63,463 nt of DNA from Hydrogenophaga sp. (GCF_018780075.1 NZ_JADMKB010000098.1:1-63463); one strand, 5' to 3'; shown: positions 7,569-16,419, counted from the stretch's first letter. Notes: generated by a model not told the origin, from the sequence alone. Numbers and translations are program-made.

Positions 7569-9320
7569 TCATCGATGTACCGCGAGGTGCCGCGGCGTCC
7601 ACGCGTGCGGCTGCTTGTGCACGAAGTGGTGGCGCGCCACGTGGTAGCTGGGATCGAAGCCGTAGAAGTTGCGGTGCATGCGCGCCAGTTCCTGTTCGCG
7701 GTAATGGGCCAGCGGACGGCGGGCCTCGTCCTGCTCGCGCCGGGCCTGTTTGGCCTCTGGCTCCCCGCTCTCATTGTAGGAGCCGGCCAGGGCCAGCGCG
7801 CGCCGCAGACAACGTGTTTCGAAGCCGTCTCGCGGCCCCTCGTCGCTGTGGTCGATCAGGCCGATGCGTTGCGCTTCTGCCGCCAGCAGCGGCAGGCGCT
7901 GCGCCATCAGGTCCTTCGCACCGGCCTCGCCCAGGCGGCGCGGCAACAGGTAGGTCCAGTACTCGGAACCGTAGAGGTTGCCCATGTTCTTGTAGTGCGG
8001 GTTGAGCACCACGCTGCCATGCGCCCACACCTGGTCGGCCGCGAGCGCGAGGAAGGCACCGCCCGCGCCCGCGTTGCCGCGCAGCACGCTGACCGTGAGC
8101 CGGTCGGTGGTCTGCAGCACCGCGAGCGCCACATCGTTCATGGCGTGGATGTTGCGCCACGAGGCGTCGGCCGCGCTGTCGCCCGGACGGTGCGCGGCGG
8201 CCTCGATGCTGTTGAGGTCGATGCCGTTGCTGAAGAAGCCCTCGCCGCCCATCAGCAGCAGCACCTGCGTGTCGCGCTCGCGCACCTGTTGCAGCGCGGT
8301 GCGCAGGCGCTCGCAGCGCGCGGTGGACATGGCGCCGTTGTAGAAGTCGAAGCTCAGGCAGCCCACGCGCGCGCCCTCGGGGCCGTGTTCGGTGTAGCGC
8401 AGTTCGCCCCACTCGTCGGGCGAGCGCTCCAGCGACACCGGTCGCTGCGGCAGGCCCGCGGCCTCCAGCGCAAACAGCTCGGCCGCCACCTGCTTGAAGC
8501 TGCCCTGCGCGGGCGGCGTGCCGGGCGGGTCGGCGCGGCGGGCCTGGCCGATCCAGACGCCGCCGTCCACGGTGCGGCGCAGCAGCGCGCCGTCGCGCAC
8601 GGCCAGCGGGGCGCCGGGCGCGGTGCCTGCGAATTCGGCCATCGTTGCGGCACTGGCCGGGTGGGCATCGCCCAGGTAACAGGGCTGGCCCCAGAGCGTG
8701 TCGAGCACGCCGGGCTGGCCGTCGCCGCTGCGGAGTTTGGCGAGCACGGTGGCGGTGCTGTCGTCGGCCCAGTGAATCGCGCGTTCGCTCTGGCGCAGCA
8801 ACGGCTGCCAGCGCACCAGCGGTGCCCCGTCGGTCCAGATCGGCGCCTCGCGCTCACCACCGGCGAAGCGATGCACGGCGGCCAGCGTGGCCTGCAGCGC
8901 GGCCTGCGTGACTTCGCGGCGGTACAGGCTGCCTTTGGTGGCCTCGCGCATGGGAAATGCCGCGTGCGCCCAGACCGGGCCGGCGTCGAAATCGCCGTTG
9001 GCCTGCAGCACCGTCACCCCCCAGTGCGGCTCGCCGCGCCAGACCGCCCAGTCCAGCGCCGACGGCCCCTGGTCGCCCGGCGGGCCGGGGTGCACCACGA
9101 GGCAGGTCACGCGCTGCCACACGGTGGCCGGGATGCGGCGCTTGAGGAACGGGGCCAGCACCAGGTCGGGCCGGAACAGGGCCACGGCCTCTTCGGTCAC
9201 GCTGTCGGCGATGTCGAGCTCCACGCTCAGGGTGTGGCCCGCCGCGCGCAGCTCGGCGAACAGCCGCTGGGTGAGGCTGTTGAAGCTGTGGCAGAGCAGG
9301 AGGATGCGCAGCGGGTTCAT
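7569..9320 (-). CDS. hoxX: HoxX, formyl-derived CO-ligand synthesis for [NiFe]-hydrogenase
   Basis: Supplies the active-site CO ligand from formyl-tetrahydrofolate under aerobic conditions. The N-terminal part (about 1-250) resembles formyltransferases, with the VHPGPPGDQGPSALDWA segment. The C-terminal part (about 280-560) resembles enoyl-CoA hydratases (crotonases), with LMGGEGFFSNGIDL and LRGNAGAGGAFLALAADQVW. It is 583 residues, full length. I chose ATG 9320 (MNPLRILLLCHSFNSL); the frame is open far upstream but has no similarity there. Its position between the hyp genes and hoxA matches the R. eutropha order. Its presence suggests hydrogenase maturation in air. Confidence 0.92.
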   Translation of the reverse strand: MNPLRILLLCHSFNSLTQRLFAELRAAGHTLSVELDIADSVTEEAVALFRPDLVLAPFLKRRIPATVWQRVTCLVVHPGPPGDQGPSALDWAVWRGEPHWGVTVLQANGDFDAGPVWAHAAFPMREATKGSLYRREVTQAALQATLAAVHRFAGGEREAPIWTDGAPLVRWQPLLRQSERAIHWADDSTATVLAKLRSGDGQPGVLDTLWGQPCYLGDAHPASAATMAEFAGTAPGAPLAVRDGALLRRTVDGGVWIGQARRADPPGTPPAQGSFKQVAAELFALEAAGLPQRPVSLERSPDEWGELRYTEHGPEGARVGCLSFDFYNGAMSTARCERLRTALQQVRERDTQVLLLMGGEGFFSNGIDLNSIEAAAHRPGDSAADASWRNIHAMNDVALAVLQTTDRLTVSVLRGNAGAGGAFLALAADQVWAHGSVVLNPHYKNMGNLYGSEYWTYLLPRRLGEAGAKDLMAQRLPLLAAEAQRIGLIDHSDEGPRDGFETRCLRRALALAGSYNESGEPEAKQARREQDEARRPLAHYREQELARMHRNFYGFDPSYHVARHHFVHKQPHAWTPRHLAVHR

Positions 9321-9327
9321 CGGGTCT

Positions 9328-9846
9328 TCAGGTGGCGGGGCGCAGCGCCAGCAGCTCGCGCGCGGCCTGCTTGCGCCCCAGGTAGATGGCGAGTTTGGAC
9401 TCGATGCCGTCCAGCGCCGCGTTGAACTCGGCGGCCGTGCGCGCGGCCAGCAGGGCCTGCGCCACGAGGGGCGTGTCGGGTCCGAAATGGTTCCCGAGAT
9501 GCACCATGGCCTTGCGGCGGAGGGTGTCGAGGTGGGGCACGGCGGCCGGTGGCGCGGCGTTCGGCCGCCGCTCGCTCGCGGGGGGCGCCACGGGCGGTGG
9601 CGTGACGGCCGGAGGTGCTGAGACCACCGGCGTGGCACGCGCCACCACCGGCTCGATCAAGCCCAGTGCCAGCAGCGTGTCCAGATGCCCCTGCAGCTGC
9701 GGCAGGCCACGCGCCATCAGCGCCGACACCGCATCGCTGCCGTTCACCATGATCAGCACCGTGCGCGTGGCGGGCGACAGCCCCGCCTGCCGACGGGCGA
9801 TCTCGGCCTTGCCGCTCTCGGTCTTCTGAAACACCCCACTCGACAT
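9328..9846 (-). CDS. Unknown 172-residue two-domain protein inside the hyp/hox cluster
   Basis: I do not recognise a named family. The N-terminal 60-65 residues (FQKTESGKAEIARR..., VLIMVNGSDAVSALM, LLALGLIEP) look like a small helical or winged-helix module that I recall in unrelated Burkholderiales proteins. A Pro/Ala-rich linker of about 40 residues follows. A C-terminal helical domain of about 65 residues (HLDTLRRKAMVHLGNHFGPD, then AIYLGRKQAARELLALRP) ends the protein. There is no signal peptide or membrane segment. The start is ATG 9846 (MSSGVFQKT). It lies 7 nt upstream of hoxX and separates it from hypE. A regulatory or assembly role is possible but only suggested by location. Confidence 0.75.
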   Translation of the reverse strand: MSSGVFQKTESGKAEIARRQAGLSPATRTVLIMVNGSDAVSALMARGLPQLQGHLDTLLALGLIEPVVARATPVVSAPPAVTPPPVAPPASERRPNAAPPAAVPHLDTLRRKAMVHLGNHFGPDTPLVAQALLAARTAAEFNAALDGIESKLAIYLGRKQAARELLALRPAT

Positions 9847-9909
9847 GCCCGTCTCCTCGTCTCTTTTGTTATGGGCCCCGACCTCAACGATATGGCTCTC
9901 ATCACCCGA

Positions 9910-10004
9910 CGCGAAGTGCCCCAACCCAGAACGCCGCGGAACCGGCTTCGCCGGGCCGCCAGCGTTGCCCCCTGGGGGGTGACGCCGAAGGCGGCGCGGG
10001 GGAG
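9910..10004 (-). repeat. Stop-anchored GC-rich repeat, subtype A, after hypE
   Basis: Near-complete copy starting 2 nt after the hypE TGA. On the minus strand it reads CCCCCGCGCCGCCTTCGGCG, then ACCCCCCAGGGGGC, then CCGGCGAAGCCGG, and a conserved distal end containing CTGGGTTGGGGCACTTCGC. The same distal end recurs at 57513 and, inverted, at 59966, which defines a full unit of roughly 95-100 bp. Confidence 0.85.
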
Positions 10005-11117
10005 TCAACAGATCCTCGGCAGTTGCTCCCCACTCAGCCAGTCCACCACCCGCCGCCCGCCGAAGCGCGTGGCCATCTGCACGAAGTGGTGCGGGTCGGC
10101 CGTCACTTCGCCGATGCGCGCCGCGTCCTGCCCCAGCGGGTGCGCGCGCATCGCGGCAAGCACTGCATCGGCGAACTCGGGCGCCACCACCGCGATCAGC
10201 TTGCCTTCGTTGGCCACGTAGAGCGGGTCCAGGCCCAGCAGCTCGCAGGCCGCGTCGACCTGCGGCTTCACGGGAATCGCCGCCTCCTGCAGCAGCATGC
10301 CCACGCCCGACTGGCGCGCCACCTCGTTGAGCGTGGTGGCGAGGCCGCCGCGCGTCGGGTCGCGCAGCACGCGCACGGCGCCCGGGGCGGCCGCGAGCAT
10401 GGCGGCGACCAGGGTGTGCAGCGCGGCGGTGTCGCTTTCAATGGTGGTCTCGAAGGCCAGCGATTCGCGCTGCGACAGCACGGCCACGCCGTGGTCGCCG
10501 ATGCTGCCCGAGAGCAGCACCACATCACCCGCTCGCGCGTGGCGCCCGCTGATCGACACGCCCGGCGGCAGCACGCCGACCCCGGTGGTGCTGATGAACA
10601 CGCCGTCGCCCTTGCCTTTTTCCACCACCTTGGTGTCGCCCGTGACCACGGGCACACCGGCCTCGCGCGAGGCGGCGGCCATGGACTTCACGATGCGCTG
10701 CAGGTCGATCAGCGGGAAGCCTTCTTCGATGATGAAGCTGGCGCTCAGGTACAGCGGCTTCGCGCCCGACATCGCCACGTCGTTCACCGTGCCGTGCACC
10801 GAGAGGCAGCCGATGTCGCCACCGGGAAAGAACAGCGGTGAGATCACGTGGCCGTCGGTCGCCATCACGAGCCGGCCCTGCGCCGGTTCGAAGGCCGGCA
10901 ACGTCAGCACCGCGCCGTCGTCGCCCTGGCGCAGGAATGGGTTGTCGAAGGCCGCGAGGAACAGCTCCTCGATCAGCTGCGCCGCGGCCTTGCCGCCCGC
11001 GCCGTGGCCCATGTCGATGCGGCCGTGTTTGATGTCGAGCGGGCGGATGTAGTTCTTCTTCACCGGCCTGGGCGCTGGCGCCTCGCCACCGGCGGCTTGT
11101 TCGATGTCGGTTCTCAT
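10005..11117 (-). CDS. hypE: Hydrogenase maturation protein HypE (carbamoyl dehydratase)
   Basis: Dehydrates the carbamoyl group received from HypF into the cyanide ligand on its C-terminal cysteine. It is 370 residues of the PurM/AIRS fold, with the N-terminal GHGAGGKAAAQLIEELF, the nucleotide-binding GDDGAVL, and DPTRGGLATTLNEVA. It ends in PRIC, the essential C-terminal Pro-Arg-Ile-Cys. The ATG overlaps the hypD stop. Everything expected of a functional HypE is present. Confidence 0.96.
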   Translation of the reverse strand: MRTDIEQAAGGEAPAPRPVKKNYIRPLDIKHGRIDMGHGAGGKAAAQLIEELFLAAFDNPFLRQGDDGAVLTLPAFEPAQGRLVMATDGHVISPLFFPGGDIGCLSVHGTVNDVAMSGAKPLYLSASFIIEEGFPLIDLQRIVKSMAAASREAGVPVVTGDTKVVEKGKGDGVFISTTGVGVLPPGVSISGRHARAGDVVLLSGSIGDHGVAVLSQRESLAFETTIESDTAALHTLVAAMLAAAPGAVRVLRDPTRGGLATTLNEVARQSGVGMLLQEAAIPVKPQVDAACELLGLDPLYVANEGKLIAVVAPEFADAVLAAMRAHPLGQDAARIGEVTADPHHFVQMATRFGGRRVVDWLSGEQLPRIC

Positions 11118-12280
11118 GGGGTGGCCTCTTCGGTGGCAGGGGCGGCGGCGACGATGGGGATGTCGCGGAAACGGCCGTAGGTATAGTGCGCGGCGCAGGC
11201 GCCTTCGCTCGACACCATGCAGGAACCGACCGGGTTTTCCGGCGTGCAGACGGTGCCGAAGATCTTGCAGTCGGTCGGCTTCTTCACGCCACGCAAGATG
11301 GCGCCGCACTCGCAGGCCTTGTTGTCGGCCACGGGCGTGTAGCTCAGGTCAAAGCGGCGCTCGGCGTCGAAGGCGGCAAAGGCCTCGCGGATCTTGAGCG
11401 CGCTGTAGGGCACCTCGCCCAGGCCGCGCCACTCGAAGCTCGGCCGCAGCTCGAACACCTCGGACACCAGGGCCTGCGCCTTGAGGTTGCCCTCGGGCGT
11501 GACGGCGCGGGTGAACTCGTTTTCCACATGGGCGCGGCCCTCGTTGACCTGGCGCACCAGCATCAGGATGGCCTGCATCACGTCCAGCGGCTCGAAGCCG
11601 GCGATCACCACCGGCTTGCGGTATTCCTCGGCGAAGTGCTCGTAGGGCGCGGAGCCGATGACGATGCTCACGTGCGCCGGGCCGATGAAGCCGTCGATGG
11701 GCACGGTGCCGAGCTGGCGCACCTCGGGCGATTCGAGGATGTGGGTGATGGCCGAGGGCGTGAGCACGTGGCAGCACAAGACGCTGAAGTTGGCCAGGCC
11801 TTCGCGCGCCGCGTCGCGGATGGCGAGCGCCGTGGGCGGCGTGGTGGTCTCGAAACCGATGGCGAAGAACACCACCTCGCGCTGCGGATTCGCGCGCGCG
11901 ATGGCCATGGCGTCGGCGGCCGAATAGACCATGCGGATGTCGCCGCCGCGCGCCTTGGTCTTGATCAAGGACAGGCTGTCTGACGCCGGCACGCGCATGG
12001 TGTCGCCGTAGGTGCAGACGATGGCGTTGCGCTCCAGCGCGAGGCGGATCGCGAGGTCGATGCGGCCGATGGGCAACACGCAGACCGGGCAACCCGGGCC
12101 GTGGATCATGCGCACGTTGGGCGGCAGCAGCTCCAGCACGCCGTAGCGGCTGATGGCGTGCGTGTGGCCGCCGCAGAACTCCATGAAGCTGTAGTGGCGG
12201 TCCGGGTGGGCTTCGGCGGCGATGCGGGCGCCGATCTGGCGGGCGAGGTCGCCGTCGCGGAATTCGTCGATGTATTTCAT
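11114..12280 (-). CDS. hypD: Hydrogenase maturation protein HypD
   Basis: Iron-sulfur scaffold on which, together with HypC, the Fe(CN)2CO unit is assembled. It is 388 residues. It shows FMEFCGGHTHAI near residue 35, GPGCPVCVLP near residue 65, the CCHVLTP region, and the C-terminal Cys cluster with CECGAILRG, CKIFGTVC and GSCMVSSEG. It overlaps hypE downstream and hypC upstream by ATGA, so translation is coupled across hypC-D-E. Confidence 0.96.
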   Translation of the reverse strand: MKYIDEFRDGDLARQIGARIAAEAHPDRHYSFMEFCGGHTHAISRYGVLELLPPNVRMIHGPGCPVCVLPIGRIDLAIRLALERNAIVCTYGDTMRVPASDSLSLIKTKARGGDIRMVYSAADAMAIARANPQREVVFFAIGFETTTPPTALAIRDAAREGLANFSVLCCHVLTPSAITHILESPEVRQLGTVPIDGFIGPAHVSIVIGSAPYEHFAEEYRKPVVIAGFEPLDVMQAILMLVRQVNEGRAHVENEFTRAVTPEGNLKAQALVSEVFELRPSFEWRGLGEVPYSALKIREAFAAFDAERRFDLSYTPVADNKACECGAILRGVKKPTDCKIFGTVCTPENPVGSCMVSSEGACAAHYTYGRFRDIPIVAAAPATEEATP

Positions 12281-12516
12281 GGCTGGACCTCCGCGCCGGC
12301 AACCGCCTGCATCTCAGCGAACAAGGCCAGGGTCCTCGCCGCTTCCTCCGGATCGATCACACCGATGGCGTGGCCCACGTGCACGATCACGTAGTCGCCC
12401 ACCTGCACCCCCTCCACCAGCGCGATGGAGATCTCTTTGCGGATGCCGCCGAGGTTGACCACGGCCTGGTCGTGGGGGCGCAACTCCACCAGCTGGGCGG
12501 GAATGGCTAGACACAT
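12277..12516 (-). CDS. hypC: Hydrogenase maturation chaperone HypC
   Basis: Small chaperone (79 residues) that shuttles the Fe(CN)2CO unit from HypD to the large subunit. The N-terminal MCLAIPAQ has the essential Met-Cys; the conserved VGDYVIVHVGHAIGVID block follows. The gene overlaps the end of hypF by 10 nt and hypD by 4 nt. It differs from HoxL, the other HypC-like protein of the window, which serves the membrane-bound enzyme. Confidence 0.95.
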   Translation of the reverse strand: MCLAIPAQLVELRPHDQAVVNLGGIRKEISIALVEGVQVGDYVIVHVGHAIGVIDPEEAARTLALFAEMQAVAGAEVQP

Positions 12517-13658
12517 GGTTCTGTTTCCTTCGTGGTTTGTTCTTGTGGAGCGATCACGGCCAGTTGCTGGGCGGCGACCCAGGCCTGGCCGAGCGCGAGA
12601 CCAGCGTCGCCGCAGCCTTTGTCCAGCGGCCGGTGCACGCGCAGGCTCGCGGCCTGCAGGCGCAGGGTCACGCGCTCGCGCAGGATGCGGTTGAAGAAGC
12701 AGCCGCCGCCGAGGCACACGTCGCGGCTGCCGCGTTCGTGGGCGGCCTGTGTGGCCCAGTCGGCCAGCGCGTCGGCCAGCGCAAGGTGGAAGCCCGCGGC
12801 GGCGGCGTCCACGCCCTCGGCGGTGGCGTCGAACAGCGCGGGCAGGAGGCCGCGCAGGTCGAGGCGGTTGTGCGGGTCGATCATGGCGCCGGGCAGCGCC
12901 GCGGTGTCGGGGTGTTGGGCGAGCCAGCGCGTGGCGGCGGCTTCGAGCGCGATGGCGGCTTGGGCCTCGTCGGTCTGTCGAACGCTCAGGCCCAGCGCGC
13001 CGGCCGCGGCGTCGAACCAGCGGCCGGTGCTGCTGGTGGTTGGGCAGTTCAGGTTTTTTACCAGCATCTGCTGCACACCCGACGCCACGGCCTCACCGAC
13101 CTGCGGCGCGAAACGTGAAGCGATCTGCTCACCACGGCCCATCGCGTGCAGCGCGCTCGCCGCCATGCGCCAGGGCTCGCGCGCGGCGCGGTCGCCGCCG
13201 GGCAAAGCGAGTGGCATCAGGTGGGCCAGGCGCTGCCACTGTGCGCCGTGCATCCAGAGCAGTTCACCGCCCCAGGCTTGGCCGTCCGTTCCGAGGCCCA
13301 CGCCGTCGAGGGCGAGGCCGATCACAGGACCTTCGATGCCGTGTTCGGCCACCACGGCAGCGATGTGCGCGTGGTGGTGCTGCACGCCGATGGCGGGCAC
13401 ACCGAGCGCGGCGGCGAGCCGCACCGCGAGCTGGGTGCTGAAGAAGTCGGGGTGCAGGTCGTGCGCCACCGCCGCGATGGGCGCGCCGTGGCCGGCCAGG
13501 AGGGCCTGCACCCAGGTGTCGAGCGCGGCGCAGGCGGCGGGGTCGCTGAGGTCGCCGTGCACCGCCGACCACAGCGGTCGGCCGTCCACCAGCAGGCAGG
13601 CGGCATTTTTCAGCCAGGCGCCGCAGGCGAGCACGGAGGGCAAAGGCGCTGTGTTCAT
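12507..13658 (-). CDS. hypF: Truncated-type carbamoyltransferase HypF (HypF2 form)
   Basis: Provides the carbamoyl group for cyanide synthesis. It is only 383 residues, against about 750 for full HypF. The acylphosphatase, zinc-finger and YrdC-like domains are absent. What remains is the Kae1/TsaD-like domain, with the metal-binding HHHAHIAAVVAEHG, the nucleotide segment LALDGVGLGTDGQAWGGE and CLGGGCFFNRIL near the end. This matches the short HypF2 described in R. eutropha. The ATG at 13658 is 4 nt after hypB and the end overlaps hypC, so the short form is the genuine gene and not a broken one. Confidence 0.88.
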   Translation of the reverse strand: MNTAPLPSVLACGAWLKNAACLLVDGRPLWSAVHGDLSDPAACAALDTWVQALLAGHGAPIAAVAHDLHPDFFSTQLAVRLAAALGVPAIGVQHHHAHIAAVVAEHGIEGPVIGLALDGVGLGTDGQAWGGELLWMHGAQWQRLAHLMPLALPGGDRAAREPWRMAASALHAMGRGEQIASRFAPQVGEAVASGVQQMLVKNLNCPTTSSTGRWFDAAAGALGLSVRQTDEAQAAIALEAAATRWLAQHPDTAALPGAMIDPHNRLDLRGLLPALFDATAEGVDAAAAGFHLALADALADWATQAAHERGSRDVCLGGGCFFNRILRERVTLRLQAASLRVHRPLDKGCGDAGLALGQAWVAAQQLAVIAPQEQTTKETEPCV

Positions 13659-13662
13659 GGCG

Positions 13663-14739
13663 TCAGAGCGCGGCGTCGGCGGAGAGGGGGGTTTCGCCGC
13701 CGGGCCGCCCCAAGGCGAAACCAGCCCCCTCGGGGGGCAGCGACCCGCGAAGCGGCGGAGCGTGGGGGTTCAATGCTGCGCGGGCTTTTGCAAGCTCGGC
13801 TTCGAGCTGCGCCACACGGTCCCGCAGCGCCGCTTCGGACGCCGAGGGTGCGGGCTCTTCGTGGTGGTGCCCATGGCCCATGGCGTGGTCGAGCCAGTGC
13901 AACCAGGCGTCCATGCCTTCGCCGGTGGTGGCCGAGAGCTGAATGATTTCAATGGCGGGGTTCACACGCCGGGCCAGTTCGATGCAGCGCGCGACGTCGA
14001 ACTTCACGTGCGGCAGCAGGTCGGTCTTGTTGAGGATCATCAGCTGCGCTGCCGCGAACATGTCGGGGTATTTGAGCGGCTTGTCTTCGCCCTCGGTGAC
14101 CGAGAGGATGGCGACCTTGGCGGCCTCGCCCAGGTCCCACACGGCGGGGCAGACCAGGTTGCCCACGTTCTCGATGAACAGCAGGCTATGGCCGTCGTTG
14201 TGATGGTGGTCGTGCGAATGACCGTGCCCGTGATCGTGGTGGTCGTGGCTGTGCAGTTGCGCGAAGGCCTCGCTCACCATGGGCGCGTCGAGGTGGCAAC
14301 CCTTGCCGGTGTTGACCTGGATCGCGGGCGCGCCGGTCGCGCGGATGCGGTCGGCGTCGAAGCTGGTCTGCTGGTCGCCTTCGATCACGGCGACGTGCAG
14401 GCCGGGCGCGTGGACCTTGAGCGCTTCGATGGTCGCGCACAGCAGCGTGGTTTTGCCCGAGCCGGGGCTGGACACGAGGTTGAGCGCGGTCACGCCGTGC
14501 GCTTCAAAGTGCGCGCGGTTCTGCTGGGCCACGCGGTTGTTGGCGCCGAGGATGTCGGTCTCCAGCTTGATGGCGCGCGCCTGGCTCATGCCAGGCACCG
14601 AGACCCGGGCCGCACCCGCGCCGAAGTGCAGGTCGCCGTTGCCGGGGTTCACCTGCACCACGCCGGCTTCGCCCCCGTGGGTCTGGATATGTCGGGCATG
14701 GCCCGGGCTGTTGTCACTGCATCCGCAAACGACACACAT
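13663..14739 (-). CDS. hypB: Hydrogenase nickel-incorporation GTPase HypB with repeat-encoded tail
   Basis: GTPase that delivers nickel with HypA. It is 358 residues. The N-terminal MCVVCGCSD holds the high-affinity metal motif. The G domain shows [11 protein letters not shown] (92-101), the metal pair Cys148-His149 in GKGCHLDAP, Cys197 in NLVCPAV, and LNKTDLL. A histidine-rich stretch lies at about residues 163-184, inside the G domain, instead of following the N-terminal motif. Residues 324-358 ([17 protein letters not shown]...) are a translated intergenic repeat, so the natural C-terminus was probably near residue 323. Confidence 0.94.
   Translation of the reverse strand: MCVVCGCSDNSPGHARHIQTHGGEAGVVQVNPGNGDLHFGAGAARVSVPGMSQARAIKLETDILGANNRVAQQNRAHFEAHGVTALNLVSSPGSGKTTLLCATIEALKVHAPGLHVAVIEGDQQTSFDADRIRATGAPAIQVNTGKGCHLDAPMVSEAFAQLHSHDHHDHGHGHSHDHHHNDGHSLLFIENVGNLVCPAVWDLGEAAKVAILSVTEGEDKPLKYPDMFAAAQLMILNKTDLLPHVKFDVARCIELARRVNPAIEIIQLSATTGEGMDAWLHWLDHAMGHGHHHEEPAPSASEAALRDRVAQLEAELAKARAALNPHAPPLRGSLPPEGAGFALGRPGGETPLSADAAL
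13690..13771 (-). repeat. GC-rich repeat, subtype B, translated as the HypB C-terminus
   Basis: Minus-strand order is AACCCCCACGCTCCGCCGCT, TCGCGGGTCGCTGCC, CCCCGAGGGGG, then GCCTTGGGGCGGCCCGGCGG. It is the same module as the copy after the GMC oxidoreductase gene, but here it lies in frame within hypB. An out-of-frame TGA occurs exactly where the repeat begins (TTGAACCCCC), the place where other copies have the stop codon of the upstream gene. Confidence 0.8.
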
Positions 14740-14802
14740 GTTGGTTCTCCTTTGTTCTGTTCATCGAAACACCGTCCGAAGCCAAGGGCAGCTGCCCAGT
14801 CG

Positions 14803-14897
14803 CACCGCGGAACCGGCTTCGCCGGGCCGCAGGAGCGGTCCCCCTCCCGCCGAAGGCGAGAGAGGGGGAAGCCGCGAAGCGGCGCAGGGGGTGCTTC
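14803..14897 (-). repeat. Stop-anchored GC-rich repeat, subtype A, after hypA
   Basis: Begins about 6 nt after the hypA TAG with CACCCCCTGCGCCGCTTCGC. An enlarged central hairpin follows (CCCCCTCTC, CGCCTTCGGCG, GAGGGGG), then CCGGCGAAGCCGG. It separates hypA from hypB. Confidence 0.8.
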
Positions 14898-15248
14898 CTA
14901 TCCATCATCACTGACTTGCATGTCAATCACCCTCAGCTCCTGACCACCGGTCGGCTGCAGCTGGTAACTGCCACAGGCCGGGCAGGCATCGCCGCGCTGG
15001 TTGATGGCCACGGTCTGGGCACAGCCCATGCACCAGGCCTGGCCGGGCGGTTCTTCGATCTCGATCAATGCCCCTTCGAGCACGGTGCCAGGCGCCAGGC
15101 TCTCCAGCGCGAAACGCAGGGCGCGCACGTCCACGCCCGCGAGCTGGCCGGCTTCGAGCCGCAGCGACAGCAGACGAGAAAAGCCTTCGCTCACCGCCGT
15201 GTCTTCGACGAGCTGCAACACACCGCCGGCGAGGCTGGCTTCATGCAT
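14898..15248 (-). CDS. hypA: Hydrogenase nickel-insertion protein HypA
   Basis: Nickel chaperone acting with HypB. It is 116 residues. It starts with the nickel-binding Met-His-Glu (MHEASLAGGV). The zinc site is the pair of Cys motifs WCMGC and CPACG. The ATG lies 8 nt inside the end of hoxV, so the two are coupled. A subtype A repeat follows the TAG stop before hypB. Confidence 0.95.
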   Translation of the reverse strand: MHEASLAGGVLQLVEDTAVSEGFSRLLSLRLEAGQLAGVDVRALRFALESLAPGTVLEGALIEIEEPPGQAWCMGCAQTVAINQRGDACPACGSYQLQPTGGQELRVIDMQVSDDG

Positions 15249-16419
15249 GTTGTGCCTCCTTCACGGTTGGTACATCGTGCGTCACATCAAACGGCACGCA
15301 GGGATCGAACGCGGCCATCAGCAGGCGCACGCGGCGCTCCACGGTCGCGGTGGGCTCGGTGGCGTCCAATGCAGCGATGTATTGCGCCACCACACCCTGC
15401 GGGTGGAAATTCCATTCGGTCGGTGCGAGCACGCGGCAGGCGGCCACGCGCGCCTCGCCACCCGTGCGGTCGATCTCCACCTCGTGCACCAGCAGGCCGC
15501 GCGCCATTTCCACCCACGCCATGCCCTGATGCGGCCCGGTGTTCAGCGACCCGAAGGACAGCCAACCCGCGCCGCCCTGCCCTGGCGCATCGGGCTTGCA
15601 GAGGCGGATCAGTTCGGCGATGCGGCTGCCCAGCAGCGCCCATGGCGTGAGCGGAAGGCCGCCGGGCAGGTCGTTCAGGCGCGTCCAGTGGCCGGTATGA
15701 GCAGGTGAGCCGTGCCACAAGGGGTGCAACGCGAAGCCGGACGTGAGCGCCAGCGCAGCGGACACACTGCGTTGACCCGCAACGTCCGCGTGGGCACGCA
15801 ACGCGGTGGCCGGGTCCAGCAGGACCCCGGTGTCGGCCTCGCGCGCGGCGCGCAGCAGCGTGGGCAGCCAGCCGGTGTGGCGGTGGCTCCAGTCGAGCAG
15901 CCAGTCGGCGCCGCAGGCCTGCCAGGCGCGAAGCCAGGTGGTGGCCGGCATCTGCAGCAGCTGATCCTCCAGCCAGGCGAGCGTGGCGGGCCAGGGGTCG
16001 GCCGCGGCGGCGGCCGCAGGCGCGAGCAGCGGACAGGCCTGCAGCGCGGCCTGTGCCGGGGCCGCCCACGCCCCCTGAGCGTCGGCGGCCAGCAGGCGCG
16101 GCCAGTCCAGGCCGATGCGGCGGACGTGCTCCTGCGCGGTCTCGGTGCGCAGTCGCTGCGCCACCTGTTGCGGCGCAGGCAGCAGGCCGGGCGCGGCGGC
16201 GTCGATGGCGAGCTGGGCACACAGGCGGTGCGCGTGGCTGCAGAGGTTGAACAGGCTGGCCATCAGGCCGGGCAAAGCGCACACGGCCTGACCGCGGGCC
16301 AGGCGCGGCGCCCAATCCTGTCGGCTGCTCTGCAGGGCCAGCGGCAGCGACGCGCCCGGCACCACGCGCAGGCGGCCGGCCAGCGCGGACAGATCGTTCA
16401 CCGGGGTGGCCAGGTTCAT
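15241..16419 (-). CDS. hoxV: Hydrogenase assembly scaffold HoxV/HupK
   Basis: Accessory protein distantly related to hydrogenase large subunits. In R. eutropha it acts as a scaffold for the cofactor of the membrane-bound enzyme. It is 392 residues, alanine- and leucine-rich. The C-terminal AFDPCVPFDVTHDV echoes the large-subunit DPCxxC motif with the second Cys missing, which is typical of the family. It is coupled by overlap to hoxT upstream and hypA downstream. Confidence 0.85.
   Translation of the reverse strand: MNLATPVNDLSALAGRLRVVPGASLPLALQSSRQDWAPRLARGQAVCALPGLMASLFNLCSHAHRLCAQLAIDAAAPGLLPAPQQVAQRLRTETAQEHVRRIGLDWPRLLAADAQGAWAAPAQAALQACPLLAPAAAAAADPWPATLAWLEDQLLQMPATTWLRAWQACGADWLLDWSHRHTGWLPTLLRAAREADTGVLLDPATALRAHADVAGQRSVSAALALTSGFALHPLWHGSPAHTGHWTRLNDLPGGLPLTPWALLGSRIAELIRLCKPDAPGQGGAGWLSFGSLNTGPHQGMAWVEMARGLLVHEVEIDRTGGEARVAACRVLAPTEWNFHPQGVVAQYIAALDATEPTATVERRVRLLMAAFDPCVPFDVTHDVPTVKEAQHA

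Noticed and set aside
12532..14943. Long plus-strand open frame across hypF and hypB
   Set aside because: Composition typical of an antisense shadow; both Hyp genes are certain.
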